This document shows, in pieces, positions 1 to 5,608 of a stretch of 10,882 bases of DNA. This DNA comes from Gammaproteobacteria bacterium. GTDB lineage: Bacteria > Pseudomonadota > Gammaproteobacteria > Poriferisulfidales > Oxydemutatoraceae. The stretch lies in contig RKSI01000181.1 in the NCBI GenBank assembly GCA_007570905.1, positions 1-10,882 on the forward strand. The letters are read 5' to 3'. The notes under the pieces are model-generated. The model was not told the DNA's origin, made no database searches, and worked only from the letters and a program-made list of their open reading frames with translations. Numbering within the stretch: the first letter of the stretch is position 1; the number at the start of each line of letters is the position of its first letter. Both the position numbers and the translations under genes were made by a program.

Positions 1-464
1 TCGCGTTCGCGCTCGGCGCGCAGGCGCTGTTCGGCCTCGCGTTTTTTGCGCTCGGCCTCCTGGCGCCGCAGTTTCTCTTTCAGGCGGCGCGCTTCCTCGG
101 CCTTGCGTTCGCGCTCCTGCAGCAGCGCCTGCTTGCGCTCGCGGCGCGCCTTCTCCAGTTGCGCCGCTTCGCGCTTCTTTTTCCTGAGGGCGTCGGCGCG
201 GCTGCGCTCCGCCTCCAGTTGTTTCCGCTGCGCGCGCTTTTCGCGCTCCAGCGCCCGCCGCCGCTCCTCGCTGCGGCGCTCGTAGTATTGCCTGATTTCC
301 TTCGGATGAACCGCGGTCGCCGCGATGATTTGCGGCTGCGCCTCGCGGCCCTGCAGCACCGGCCCGGTGCACGACTCCAGACTGAACGCGGTCAGCGAGA
401 AAACAACCGCGTGCAGCGCGCACGAGATGACCGCCGATGACTTCAGCCGGGAACGCGCGTCCAC
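1..464 (-). CDS. tolA: TolA, N-terminal half (3' end cut off by window edge)
   Basis: TolA spans the periplasm and links the TolQR proton-driven motor to TolB/Pal and the outer membrane. The reading frame is open from a GTG at 464 to the window edge, about 154 codons. It starts 8 nt after the tolR stop, and no other in-frame start lies between. Visible parts are a short cytoplasmic segment (VDARSRLKSS), one membrane helix at about residues 11-29 with the S-x3-H-like pattern (SCALHAVV) that contacts TolQ in this family, then QPQIIAATAV. From about residue 55 there is an unbroken, highly charged Arg/Glu/Lys/Ala coiled coil (for example QRKQLEAERSRA), typical of TolA domain II. Domain III, which binds Pal/TolB and colicins or phage, lies outside the window. 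A Cys follows the membrane helix (LESC), but Glu at -2 makes a lipobox unlikely. Identification rests on position after tolQR plus architecture. Confidence 0.88.
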   Translation of the reverse strand, partial: MDARSRLKSSAVISCALHAVVFSLTAFSLESCTGPVLQGREAQPQIIAATAVHPKEIRQYYERRSEERRRALEREKRAQRKQLEAERSRADALRKKKREAAQLEKARRERKQALLQERERKAEEARRLKEKLRRQEAERKKREAEQRLRAERER

Positions 465-472
465 CGGAAAAC

Positions 473-907
473 CTACCTGCCGGGCGGCTGCGTCACCAGG
501 CCGATTTGCCCGGCGCCGGCGCGTTGCAGCAGAATCATCGCCGTCATTACATGGCCGTAATCGGTGTTGCGGTCGCCGCGCACATAAACCGGCGAACCGG
601 CGGTCGCCGCGACGATGGCCTGTATCTGCTGCGTCAGCACGGCGGCGGAAATCGGGCGGTTGGCGTATTCGCCGCGGTTGATGAAATAGCGCCCGTGCCG
701 GTCCACCGAGACAATCAGCGGCTCGGTCTCGGGGTCGTCGGCGAGCGTCTCGGCGGCGGCCTCGGGCAGGTCAATCTCGACGCCCTGCTGTATCAGCGGC
801 ACCGTCACCATGAAGACGACCAGCAGCACCAGCATCACATCCACATATGGCACGATGTTGATTTCCGACATCGGCTTGAAACGCCGCGCGCCCGGATAGT
901 CAATCAT
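473..907 (-). CDS. tolR: TolR, Tol-Pal inner-membrane motor subunit (ExbD/TolR family)
   Basis: 144 residues, close to the usual length of about 140. TolR forms the proton-conducting unit with TolQ and drives TolA during envelope constriction at division. There is a short cytoplasmic start (MIDYPGARRFKPMSEINIVP), then a single membrane helix at about residues 19-39 (PYVDVMLVLLVVFM). It carries Asp23, which matches the essential proton-carrying Asp of the family. A periplasmic domain follows with the ExbD/TolR pattern ending VYVRGDRNTDYGHVMTAMIL. The ATG at 907 overlaps the end of tolQ by 8 nt, and an AAGGGGG Shine-Dalgarno sits inside the tolQ 3' end, so translation is probably coupled. tolA starts 8 nt after the stop. 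Confidence 0.96.
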   Translation of the reverse strand: MIDYPGARRFKPMSEINIVPYVDVMLVLLVVFMVTVPLIQQGVEIDLPEAAAETLADDPETEPLIVSVDRHGRYFINRGEYANRPISAAVLTQQIQAIVAATAGSPVYVRGDRNTDYGHVMTAMILLQRAGAGQIGLVTQPPGR

Positions 908-1604
908 CGCCGGCGCCCCCTTCGGACGGGCCGCCGCTGCGGTGCACCTGCTTGTGCAGGATGGCCGTGAATTCCTCGATGAAATTGTCGTAGCGCATCA
1001 ACTGCCGGTTGGTGCCGTCGCTGAAGCGGTTGTAGGCGACGGTCGCCGGAATCGCGGCGAACAGCCCCATCGCCGTCGCCACCAGCGCCTCGGCGATGCC
1101 GGGCGCCACCAGCGACAGCGTCGCCTGCTGCACATCGCGCAGCGCCAGAAAGGCGTGCATGATGCCCCACACCGTGCCGAAAAGGCCGATGTACGGCGAT
1201 GTCGCTCCGATGATGGCGAGAAAGTTCAGATGCTTGCCGAGACTGTCCACTTCGCGCGACAGCGCCACCTTCATCGAGCGCACCGCGGTGTCGGCTATCG
1301 CCGCCGGCGACAGCGCGCCCTGCTTGTGCAGGCGCGCGTATTCCTTGAAGCCGCTCTGAAAAATCGCCGCCATGCCGCTTTGCCGCCCCTCCTCCAGTTC
1401 GGCGTACAACTGCGACAAGTCCACGCCCGACCAGAAGCGCTCTTCAAAGTCGTCGGCGCGGCGCCGCACCTGCTTGAATTCGCGCCACTTGCCGATGATG
1501 TGCGTCCAGCTCATCACCGAGGCGGCGACCAGCAGCAGCATGACCATCTGCACGACAAAGGTCGCCTCGATGACCAGCGAGAAAAAGTTGAAATCGGATC
1601 CCAT
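900..1604 (-). CDS. tolQ: TolQ, Tol-Pal inner-membrane motor subunit (MotA/TolQ/ExbB family)
   Basis: 234 residues, about the usual length of 230. TolQ forms the multimeric channel around TolR. Three membrane helices are visible: about 11-33, 126-152 and 163-191. The second and third hold the family signatures, GLFGTVWGIM at 140-149 and PGIAEALVATAMG at 168-180, followed by AIPA. The large cytoplasmic loop lies between TM1 and TM2. The ATG at 1604 has a strong Shine-Dalgarno (AGGGGAG, 1611-1617). ybgC, which commonly precedes tolQ in proteobacteria, is missing; ruvB ends 101 nt upstream instead. Confidence 0.97.
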   Translation of the reverse strand: MGSDFNFFSLVIEATFVVQMVMLLLVAASVMSWTHIIGKWREFKQVRRRADDFEERFWSGVDLSQLYAELEEGRQSGMAAIFQSGFKEYARLHKQGALSPAAIADTAVRSMKVALSREVDSLGKHLNFLAIIGATSPYIGLFGTVWGIMHAFLALRDVQQATLSLVAPGIAEALVATAMGLFAAIPATVAYNRFSDGTNRQLMRYDNFIEEFTAILHKQVHRSGGPSEGGAGDD

Positions 1605-1625
1605 CCTGTGCTCCCCTGAACCGCA

Positions 1626-1631
1626 ATTCTA
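1626..1631 (-). promoter_or_regulatory. possible -10 element for tolQRA
   Basis: The hexamer TAGAAT (minus strand) lies about 22 nt upstream of the tolQ ATG. Transcription starting about 7 nt downstream would keep the AGGGGAG ribosome site. There is no recognisable -35 at 16-18 nt spacing, so this is a weak call based on position and one hexamer. Confidence 0.25.
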
Positions 1632-1672
1632 ACGCATATCGCAACAGGCGCGCCGCCGCGCGCATGGACGGG

Positions 1673-1694
1673 CGCAGTGACGCACGCAGTGACG
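1673..1694. repeat. short tandem direct repeat between ruvB and tolQ
   Basis: Two perfect copies of CGCAGTGACG (1673-1682 and 1685-1694) are separated by CA, giving a 12-bp period. They sit in the 101-nt ruvB-tolQ gap. This could be a paired protein-binding site or chance. Confidence 0.5.
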
Positions 1695-1705
1695 AAGGGG
1701 GGCGT

Positions 1706-2746
1706 TCAAGACAACAAGTCCGGCGCGGCGGCGCGGCCCGCGCCGGCGGGCGCCAGCCCGAAGTGCCGGTACGCCGCCGCCGTCGCCAGGCGCCCGCGCG
1801 CGGTGCGCGCCAGAAAGCCGCTCTGAATCAGGAACGGCTCGATGACATCCTCGATGGTGCCGCGCTCCTCGCCGACCGCCGCCGCGAGGCTGTCGATGCC
1901 GACCGGGCCGCCGCCGAATTTCTCAATCAGCGCCAGCAGCAGTTTGCGGTCCATCACATCAAAGCCGTGCGCGTCCACCTCGAGCAGGTCGAGCGCGCGG
2001 TCGGCGACTTCGCGGCTGATGGCGCCGTCGGCCTTGACCTGCGCGTAATCGCGCACCCGCCGCAGCAGGCGGTTGGCGACGCGCGGCGTGCCGCGCGAGC
2101 GGCGCGCAATCTCCAGCGCGCCGTCGTCCGCCGCCGCAACGCCGAGTATGCCGGCGCTGCGCGAGACGATGGCGGCCAGTTCCTGCGTGCTGTAAAACTC
2201 AAGGCGCTGCACGATGCCGAAACGGTCGCGCAGCGGCGATGTCAGCAGGCCGGCGCGCGTCGTCGCGCCGACCAGCGTGAACGGCGGCAAATCCAGTTTG
2301 ATTGAGCGCGCCGCAGGCCCCTCGCCGAGCACGATGTCGAGTTGGAAGTCCTCCATCGCCGGGTAGAGTATCTCCTCTACCGCCGGCGGCAGCCGGTGTA
2401 TCTCGTCGATAAACAGCACATCGCGCGGCTCGAGGTTGGTCAGCATCGCCGCGAGGTCGCCGGCCTTCTCGAGGATCGGCCCGGCGGTCTGGCGCAGTTC
2501 GACGTCCATCTCGTTGGCGACGATGTGCGCCAGCGTCGTCTTGCCGAGGCCGGGCGGGCCGAAGATCAGCAGATGGTCGAGCGCGTCGCCGCGTTCGCGC
2601 GCGGCGGTGATGAAAATCCCCATCTGCTCCTTGACCGCGGCCTGGCCGATGTAATCGCCGAGCCGGCGCGGGCGTATCTCGCCGTCGAGGGGAACCTCTT
2701 CGGCCACGCGCCCGGCGTCAAGCAGGGGGTTGGCTGGCGGGGGCAT
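1706..2746 (-). CDS. ruvB: RuvB, Holliday-junction branch-migration AAA+ ATPase
   Basis: 346 residues, full length for the family. RuvB hexamers bind either side of the RuvA-junction complex and pump DNA to drive branch migration; RuvC then cleaves. Visible motifs are Walker A GPPGLGKT (63-70), Walker B LFIDEIH (111-117), sensor 1 GATTR (160-164) and the arginine-finger region PLRDRFGI (171-178). The C-terminal winged-helix DNA-binding domain includes KFGGGPVGIDSLA and ends in GFLARTARGR. The ATG at 2746 has a Shine-Dalgarno (AGGGGG, about 5 nt upstream). ruvB is separated from ruvA by the precursor-peptide gene at 2858-3391, so it may need its own promoter. Confidence 0.98.
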   Translation of the reverse strand: MPPPANPLLDAGRVAEEVPLDGEIRPRRLGDYIGQAAVKEQMGIFITAARERGDALDHLLIFGPPGLGKTTLAHIVANEMDVELRQTAGPILEKAGDLAAMLTNLEPRDVLFIDEIHRLPPAVEEILYPAMEDFQLDIVLGEGPAARSIKLDLPPFTLVGATTRAGLLTSPLRDRFGIVQRLEFYSTQELAAIVSRSAGILGVAAADDGALEIARRSRGTPRVANRLLRRVRDYAQVKADGAISREVADRALDLLEVDAHGFDVMDRKLLLALIEKFGGGPVGIDSLAAAVGEERGTIEDVIEPFLIQSGFLARTARGRLATAAAYRHFGLAPAGAGRAAAPDLLS

Positions 2747-2756
2747 ATCGCCCCCT

Positions 2757-2762
2757 ATTATA
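2757..2762 (-). promoter_or_regulatory. TATAAT hexamer just upstream of ruvB
   Basis: A perfect consensus -10 (TATAAT, minus strand) lies in the gap between the accessory gene and ruvB. Against it, no -35 is seen at normal spacing, and the predicted start would fall only about 4 nt before the ATG, leaving the AGGGGG ribosome site out of the transcript. It would give a nearly leaderless message, or it may be incidental. Confidence 0.25.
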
Positions 2763-2810
2763 TGCTTGTAGTGGCTGGTATGCGCCCGGCGCGATGCGCC
2801 CGGCGGCGGC

Positions 2811-2859
2811 AGGCGGGAGGCGGCGCGGCCCCCCGCCTGAAAAGAAGGCCGGACAGCCT
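2811..2859 (-). terminator. weak terminator-like structures after the first precursor-peptide gene
   Basis: At the stop codon, a 4-bp stem AGGC/GCCT (2856-2859 with 2846-2849) is followed on the minus strand by the T-rich TCTTTT. Just beyond is a 7-bp stem (2832-2838 with 2811-2817) without a T tract. Neither is a convincing intrinsic terminator, unlike the one after the paralogous gene, so read-through into ruvB is possible. Confidence 0.25.
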
Positions 2860-3391
2860 AACTGGCGTGTCCGACGTTGACAGGCCCGCCGCCGGCGAAG
2901 CCGCCGGCGGCAATACCGAGACCGACCGCAGCCGAGACCCCCGCGATGGCCACCAGGCCGGCGGCGGCGGCCAGGCCGCAGGCAGTCGCGCCCGCCGCCA
3001 CGGCGGCTGCATTGACTCCGATGGTGGTGCCAAAAAGCGTGACGGTCGCAATCGAGCCGGCGGCGCCGATAGCGGTGACGCCTTTCGCGCCAATCAGCAT
3101 GACACCGAGGCCGCCGACGATGCCGACGATACCGACGATTTCAAAGGCGCCGCCGGTTATTTTTTCTATCTGATCCTCGGTCAAGCGCTGCAATTCGCTG
3201 TCATACTGCGGAAAACTCGGCACCACGACATTCAATTCATCCGCGGTGTTTTGCTTGTACACCACATCCACATTCTCGAGGCGGGGCAGATATTCTTCCA
3301 GGGCGGCCTTGAATTTCGGGTCCGCATTCGGGTTGGTCAAGCCGTGGCCGATATAAATCGCCGCGACCTCATTGAACAGCGGAATGTCCAT
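2858..3391 (-). CDS. NHLP-leader-type precursor peptide with double-glycine site (putative RiPP/bacteriocin), copy 1
   Basis: 177 residues with two unlike halves. Residues about 1-81 look like the nitrile-hydratase-like leader (NHLP) family of RiPP precursors: an acidic helix (DPKFKAALEEYLP), the strand-like NTADELNVVVPSF, then LTEDQIEKITGG (70-81) ending in Gly-Gly, the usual cut site of C39-peptidase ABC exporters. Residues 82-177 are almost entirely Gly, Ala, Val and Ile with GxxxG-like spacing, a single Cys (138) and few charged residues. This would insert in membranes. The ATG at 3391 has a near-perfect Shine-Dalgarno (AAGGAGG, 9-nt spacer), stronger than those of neighbouring genes. The gene lies between ruvA and ruvB with its own promoter-like upstream region. 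It is a clear paralogue of 4875-5420. The sequence shows the leader-like half and GG motif; a secreted, bacteriocin-like product is inference. No modification enzyme, immunity gene or exporter is nearby. Alternatively it is a small membrane protein with a derived leader fold. Confidence 0.75.
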   Translation of the reverse strand: MDIPLFNEVAAIYIGHGLTNPNADPKFKAALEEYLPRLENVDVVYKQNTADELNVVVPSFPQYDSELQRLTEDQIEKITGGAFEIVGIVGIVGGLGVMLIGAKGVTAIGAAGSIATVTLFGTTIGVNAAAVAAGATACGLAAAAGLVAIAGVSAAVGLGIAAGGFAGGGPVNVGHAS

Positions 3392-3429
3392 TTTATGTTT
3401 CCTCCTTCCACTTGCATCGTGGATTAGCG

Positions 3430-3448
3430 GCGCCGGAAACGCCGGCGC
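3430..3448 (-). promoter_or_regulatory. hairpin in the 5' leader of precursor-peptide gene 1
   Basis: A perfect 7-bp GC stem (GCGCCGG 3430-3436 with CCGGCGC 3442-3448) closes a 5-nt loop, about 40 nt before the start codon and outside the ribosome site. A GC-rich hairpin also precedes the paralogous gene. Any function is unknown. Confidence 0.35.
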
Positions 3449-3546
3449 GCTGATTGGCGGTTGACACCGTGCACACCACGCGCATCGCGCCTTCTTACCG
3501 CTGCCCGCAACCGCCCCGACAAACGCACTGCGGGCTGTATTCGCAA

Positions 3547-3573
3547 TCTATACCACGCCCTTTTGCCTGTCAA
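3547..3573 (-). promoter_or_regulatory. sigma-70-type promoter candidate for precursor-peptide gene 1
   Basis: On the minus strand there is a perfect -35 TTGACA (3568-3573). An extended -10, TGG-TATAGAT, follows, with TATAGA at 3547-3552 (15-nt spacer) or TAGATT at 3545-3550 (17-nt spacer). This is the best promoter match in the window. It points at the gene starting at 3391, giving a leader of about 150 nt. Confidence 0.6.
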
Positions 3574-3575
3574 TT

Positions 3576-3584
3576 CGGTTATCC
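3576..3584 (-). promoter_or_regulatory. shared upstream motif GGATAACCG, copy 1
   Basis: GGATAACCGAATTGACA reads into the -35 box of the promoter candidate. The same 9-mer, followed by two purines and TT, occurs upstream of the paralogous precursor gene (5551-5559). It may be an operator or part of a conserved promoter; chance is not excluded. Confidence 0.35.
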
Positions 3585-3649
3585 GTTCAATGACTTGTGG
3601 CAGTGCCGACGGCCCCGCCGCAGGGCGGGCTGCGCGCTGGCCGGCGCCG

Positions 3650-4231
3650 TCAGGCCGATTTCAGCGCGTCGCGGATGATTTGCTCGGTGTCCCTGCCGGC
3701 GGTCTCTACGGCCTTGACCATGCGCTTCGCGTCGGCGGGCCGGTAACCCAGCGCCACCAGCGCCTCGCGCGCGTCGCGCACGCCGTCGCCGCGCGCCGAC
3801 GGGCCGCGCGCCGCGGCCTGCCAGAATTCGTCGTCAAAGCGGTTTTTCATCTCGACTATCAGGCGCTCGGCGGTCTTGCGGCCAATGCCGGGCAGCCGCG
3901 ACAGCGCCTCGGCGTCGCCGGTCTCGACGCACTCGCGGAACGCGCCAGGCTCCATGCCGGACAAAATCGCCAGCGCGGTCTTGGCGCCGACGCCGCTGAC
4001 CTTCAGCACTTCGCGGAACAGCGCGCGGTCGTATTCGCCGGCGAAGGCGTAGAGGATGTGGGCGTCGTCGCGCACCAGCAGGTGCGTCAGAACCGTCACC
4101 TCGGCGCCGGCCTCGGGCAGCGCGTAGAAGGTGCACATCGGCGCCTGCAACTCGTAGCCGACGCCGCCGACATCAATCAGCAGGTGCGGCGGCCTTTTGG
4201 CGATCAGCGTGCCGCACAGGCGCGCGATCAT
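3650..4231 (-). CDS. ruvA: RuvA, Holliday-junction-binding subunit
   Basis: 193 residues, close to the usual 200. RuvA tetramers hold the four-way junction in an open square and load RuvB. Domain I (MIARLCGTLI..., with the VGGVGYEL pattern) forms the OB-fold. Two helix-hairpin-helix DNA-binding motifs follow, VSGVGAKTALAIL (78-90) and LPGIGRKTAERLI (113-125). The C-terminal domain III, which contacts RuvB, includes DAREALVALGYRPADAKRMV. The start is the ATG at 4231, which overlaps the ruvC stop as ATGA. An upstream extension in the same frame lies inside ruvC and is not needed. RuvA and RuvC are probably translationally coupled. Confidence 0.97.
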   Translation of the reverse strand: MIARLCGTLIAKRPPHLLIDVGGVGYELQAPMCTFYALPEAGAEVTVLTHLLVRDDAHILYAFAGEYDRALFREVLKVSGVGAKTALAILSGMEPGAFRECVETGDAEALSRLPGIGRKTAERLIVEMKNRFDDEFWQAAARGPSARGDGVRDAREALVALGYRPADAKRMVKAVETAGRDTEQIIRDALKSA

Positions 4232-4740
4232 TGCACGGCCTCCGCGGCGCGCGGGCCGGCGGCAGGCCGCCGGATATGCGACACAAAGGCGTGGCACAGC
4301 GCCGCGGCCAGCGCGTCCGACTCGTCGGAACGCCCGCGTTCGGCGATGCCGAGCAGGCGGCAGACCATGTACTGCACCTGGCGCTTGTCCGCCGCGCCGC
4401 CTCCGGTCACCGCCTTCTTGATGAATTTCGCGCTGTATTCGTGCACCGGCAGCCCGGCCTTGACCGCCGCGCAAATCGCGGCGCCGCGCGCCTGGCCGAG
4501 TTTCAGCGCGCTGGCGGCGTTCTTCGCCATAAAGACTTCCTCCACCGCCGTCTCGCGCGGCTGGTGCGCCTCGATGACTTCCAGCACGCCGTCGAAGATG
4601 GCGCCGAGCCGCTGGTGCGGCGGCAGCGCCGAGACATTGATGACGCCGCCGGCGATGTGACGGTGCGCGCGGCCATTGCTTTCAATGACGGAATAACCGG
4701 TGTGGCGAAAACCGGGGTCTATGCCGAGTATGCGCTTCAT
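4228..4740 (-). CDS. ruvC: RuvC, Holliday-junction resolvase (endonuclease)
   Basis: 170 residues, typical length. RuvC is a dimeric, metal-dependent nuclease of the RNase H fold that cuts junctions symmetrically after RuvAB migration. The sequence opens MKRILGIDPGFRHTGYSVI, with catalytic Asp7. Glu67 lies in VEEVFMAKN, the conserved KLGQARG follows, and Asp139 and Asp142 lie in SDESDALA, so the four acidic residues are complete. The ATG at 4740 is chosen because it gives the canonical N terminus; an in-frame ATG at 4788 would add 16 residues unlike the family. No strong ribosome site is seen. The gene overlaps ruvA by 4 nt and lies just after the terminator and TATAAT described separately. 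Confidence 0.97.
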   Translation of the reverse strand: MKRILGIDPGFRHTGYSVIESNGRAHRHIAGGVINVSALPPHQRLGAIFDGVLEVIEAHQPRETAVEEVFMAKNAASALKLGQARGAAICAAVKAGLPVHEYSAKFIKKAVTGGGAADKRQVQYMVCRLLGIAERGRSDESDALAAALCHAFVSHIRRPAAGPRAAEAVQ

Positions 4741-4800
4741 CGCGCGGCGCGCTGCGGGGCGATGCCCGGCGTGTTGGCTGACATCCACATATGCAGTCGC

Positions 4801-4806
4801 ATTATA
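4801..4806 (-). promoter_or_regulatory. TATAAT -10 candidate for ruvCA
   Basis: A perfect TATAAT (minus strand) sits between the terminator of the upstream precursor gene and ruvC. It would give a leader of about 54 nt to the ATG at 4740. The best -35 is a partial TTGCTG (4826-4831) at a long 19-nt spacing, so the promoter would rely mainly on the -10. Confidence 0.4.
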
Positions 4807-4828
4807 CCCGCCGCCGCCGGGCGTACAG

Positions 4829-4859
4829 CAAAAGGCCGCGCCTTGCGGGGCGCGGCCTT
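4829..4859 (-). terminator. intrinsic terminator after precursor-peptide gene 2
   Basis: There is a perfect 11-bp stem, AAGGCCGCGCC / GGCGCGGCCTT (arms 4832-4842 and 4849-4859), with a 6-nt loop. On the minus strand it ends in TTTT before GCTG. It starts 15 nt after the stop of the gene ending at 4875. The U tract is short but the stem is very strong. It should separate the accessory transcript from ruvCA. Confidence 0.75.
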
Positions 4860-4874
4860 CACAACATCCGCCGG

Positions 4875-5420
4875 TCAGGTGCAGATGTTGATGTTTTGCT
4901 TGATGCCGCCGCCCCCTTCCTGGCCAATGTGGTTTGAGATGCCCACGCCGAGGCCGACGCCGATGGCGGAGTACATGGTCACCTGAGAGGCTGCAAGCCC
5001 GGCGAGGGCGACGCCGCCGATGATGCCGCTGAGCGTTCCCGCCGTGGCGATTTTGACCCCCCCAATGACCGAGTAGCCGGCGGCAAAACCCAGCAACAGG
5101 CCGAATGAGCCGACGATTTCAAAGAGACCGCCGGATATTTTTTCCATCTGCTCCTCGTTCAGGTTCCTGGCATCGCCGAAATACTCGTCAAAGCGGGAAA
5201 AAGCCGGCACGGCAATGTGCATTTCATCGGCGGTGTTTCGCGGGGTGACAATTTCGCATCCCGCCTCTTTCCGCAGATTCTCCAGGTGCGCCCTGACTTG
5301 CGGGGCGGTGTCCGGATTGTCGAGCAGCGGCCCCAGCAACACTGCCGATACTTCATTCGCCAGCGGCACGGGAAATTCCCGCGCGCCTTGTTTCTGTTTT
5401 TGCGTTTCGTGTTCCTGCAT
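4875..5420 (-). CDS. NHLP-leader-type precursor peptide with double-glycine site (putative RiPP/bacteriocin), copy 2
   Basis: 181 residues, paralogous to the gene at 2858-3391 and of nearly equal length. The leader-like part (about 1-98) has VPLANEVSAVLLG (copy 1: IPLFNEVAAIYIG), NTADEMHIAVPAF and LNEEQMEKISGG ending at Gly97-Gly98. Directly after the GG both proteins have FEIVG. Residues 99-181 are hydrophobic and glycine-rich (for example GIIGGVALAGLAASQ), then a polar tail GQEGGGGIKQNINICT with Cys at the penultimate position. The start chosen is the ATG at 5420, preceded by GGAGG (8-nt spacer) and matching the length of copy 1; the same frame runs open upstream to 5642 without family support. 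The gene is followed by a strong terminator and precedes ruvC. The leader and GG site fit export and cleavage by a C39-type ABC transporter; a toxin-like role is inference. No partner genes are visible. Confidence 0.75.
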   Translation of the reverse strand: MQEHETQKQKQGAREFPVPLANEVSAVLLGPLLDNPDTAPQVRAHLENLRKEAGCEIVTPRNTADEMHIAVPAFSRFDEYFGDARNLNEEQMEKISGGLFEIVGSFGLLLGFAAGYSVIGGVKIATAGTLSGIIGGVALAGLAASQVTMYSAIGVGLGVGISNHIGQEGGGGIKQNINICT

Positions 5421-5462
5421 TTTTACAACCTCCATGGTCTTGTCCGGCGCGGCGCCGCCTCG

Positions 5463-5489
5463 CCGCCGCATGCCCATCAATGGCGGCGG
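5463..5489 (-). promoter_or_regulatory. hairpin in the 5' leader of precursor-peptide gene 2
   Basis: A 9-bp GC-rich stem with one bulge pairs CCGCCGCAT (5463-5471) with ATG-G-CGGCGG (5480-5489). It lies about 43 nt before the start codon, similar in place to the hairpin before copy 1, though the sequences differ. Confidence 0.3.
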
Positions 5490-5550
5490 GCAATCCGGCC
5501 ATTTGCCACTTTTCCTGCAAAGCGGCCATTGTCCCAATCTGATTGTAACC

Positions 5551-5579
5551 CGGTTATCCAGAAAATGGCCGTGTGTCAA
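5551..5579 (-). promoter_or_regulatory. shared motif GGATAACCG, copy 2, and possible promoter of precursor-peptide gene 2
   Basis: In the 188-nt gap between yebC and the precursor gene, the minus strand has a perfect TTGACA (5574-5579). GATAAC follows at 15-nt spacing and overlaps GGATAACCG (5551-5559). The 9-mer, with RRTT after it, also occurs before the other precursor gene. The -10 match is poor (4 of 6), so the promoter call is weak. The shared motif is directly visible. Confidence 0.35.
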
Positions 5580-5608
5580 AGGTTTCTGAACGGGCGGCGC
5601 GCCGCGCG

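Larger units (their letters stand above)
3392..3649. other. 258-nt intergenic region between ruvA and precursor-peptide gene 1
   Basis: No credible gene is present. The stretch is more AT-rich around 3541-3600 than its surroundings. It holds a promoter-like element (3547-3573), a motif shared with the other precursor gene (3576-3584) and a hairpin in the presumed 5' leader (3430-3448). After the ruvA stop there is a 6-bp GC stem (3614-3619 with 3624-3629) without a T tract. The predicted 5' leader of the precursor gene is about 150 nt, long enough to hold regulation. Confidence 0.6.

Noticed and set aside
1..300. GC-rich repeats at the left edge as a tandem-repeat array
   Set aside because: They are explained by the charged coiled-coil codons of tolA (Glu, Arg, Ala, Lys); no exact repeat unit is seen.
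2342..3427. Plus-strand open frame across ruvB and the first precursor gene
   Set aside because: It runs across two better-supported minus-strand genes and has biased, low-information composition.
3614..3629. GC hairpin after ruvA as an intrinsic terminator
   Set aside because: The stem is only 6 bp and no U tract follows.
4741..4788. Longer start for ruvC at 4788
   Set aside because: RuvC begins canonically at MKRILGIDPG; the added 16 residues are not seen in the family.
5594..5605. Perfect 12-bp palindrome after yebC as a terminator
   Set aside because: It has no loop room and no T tract. Such GC palindromes are expected by chance at this base composition.
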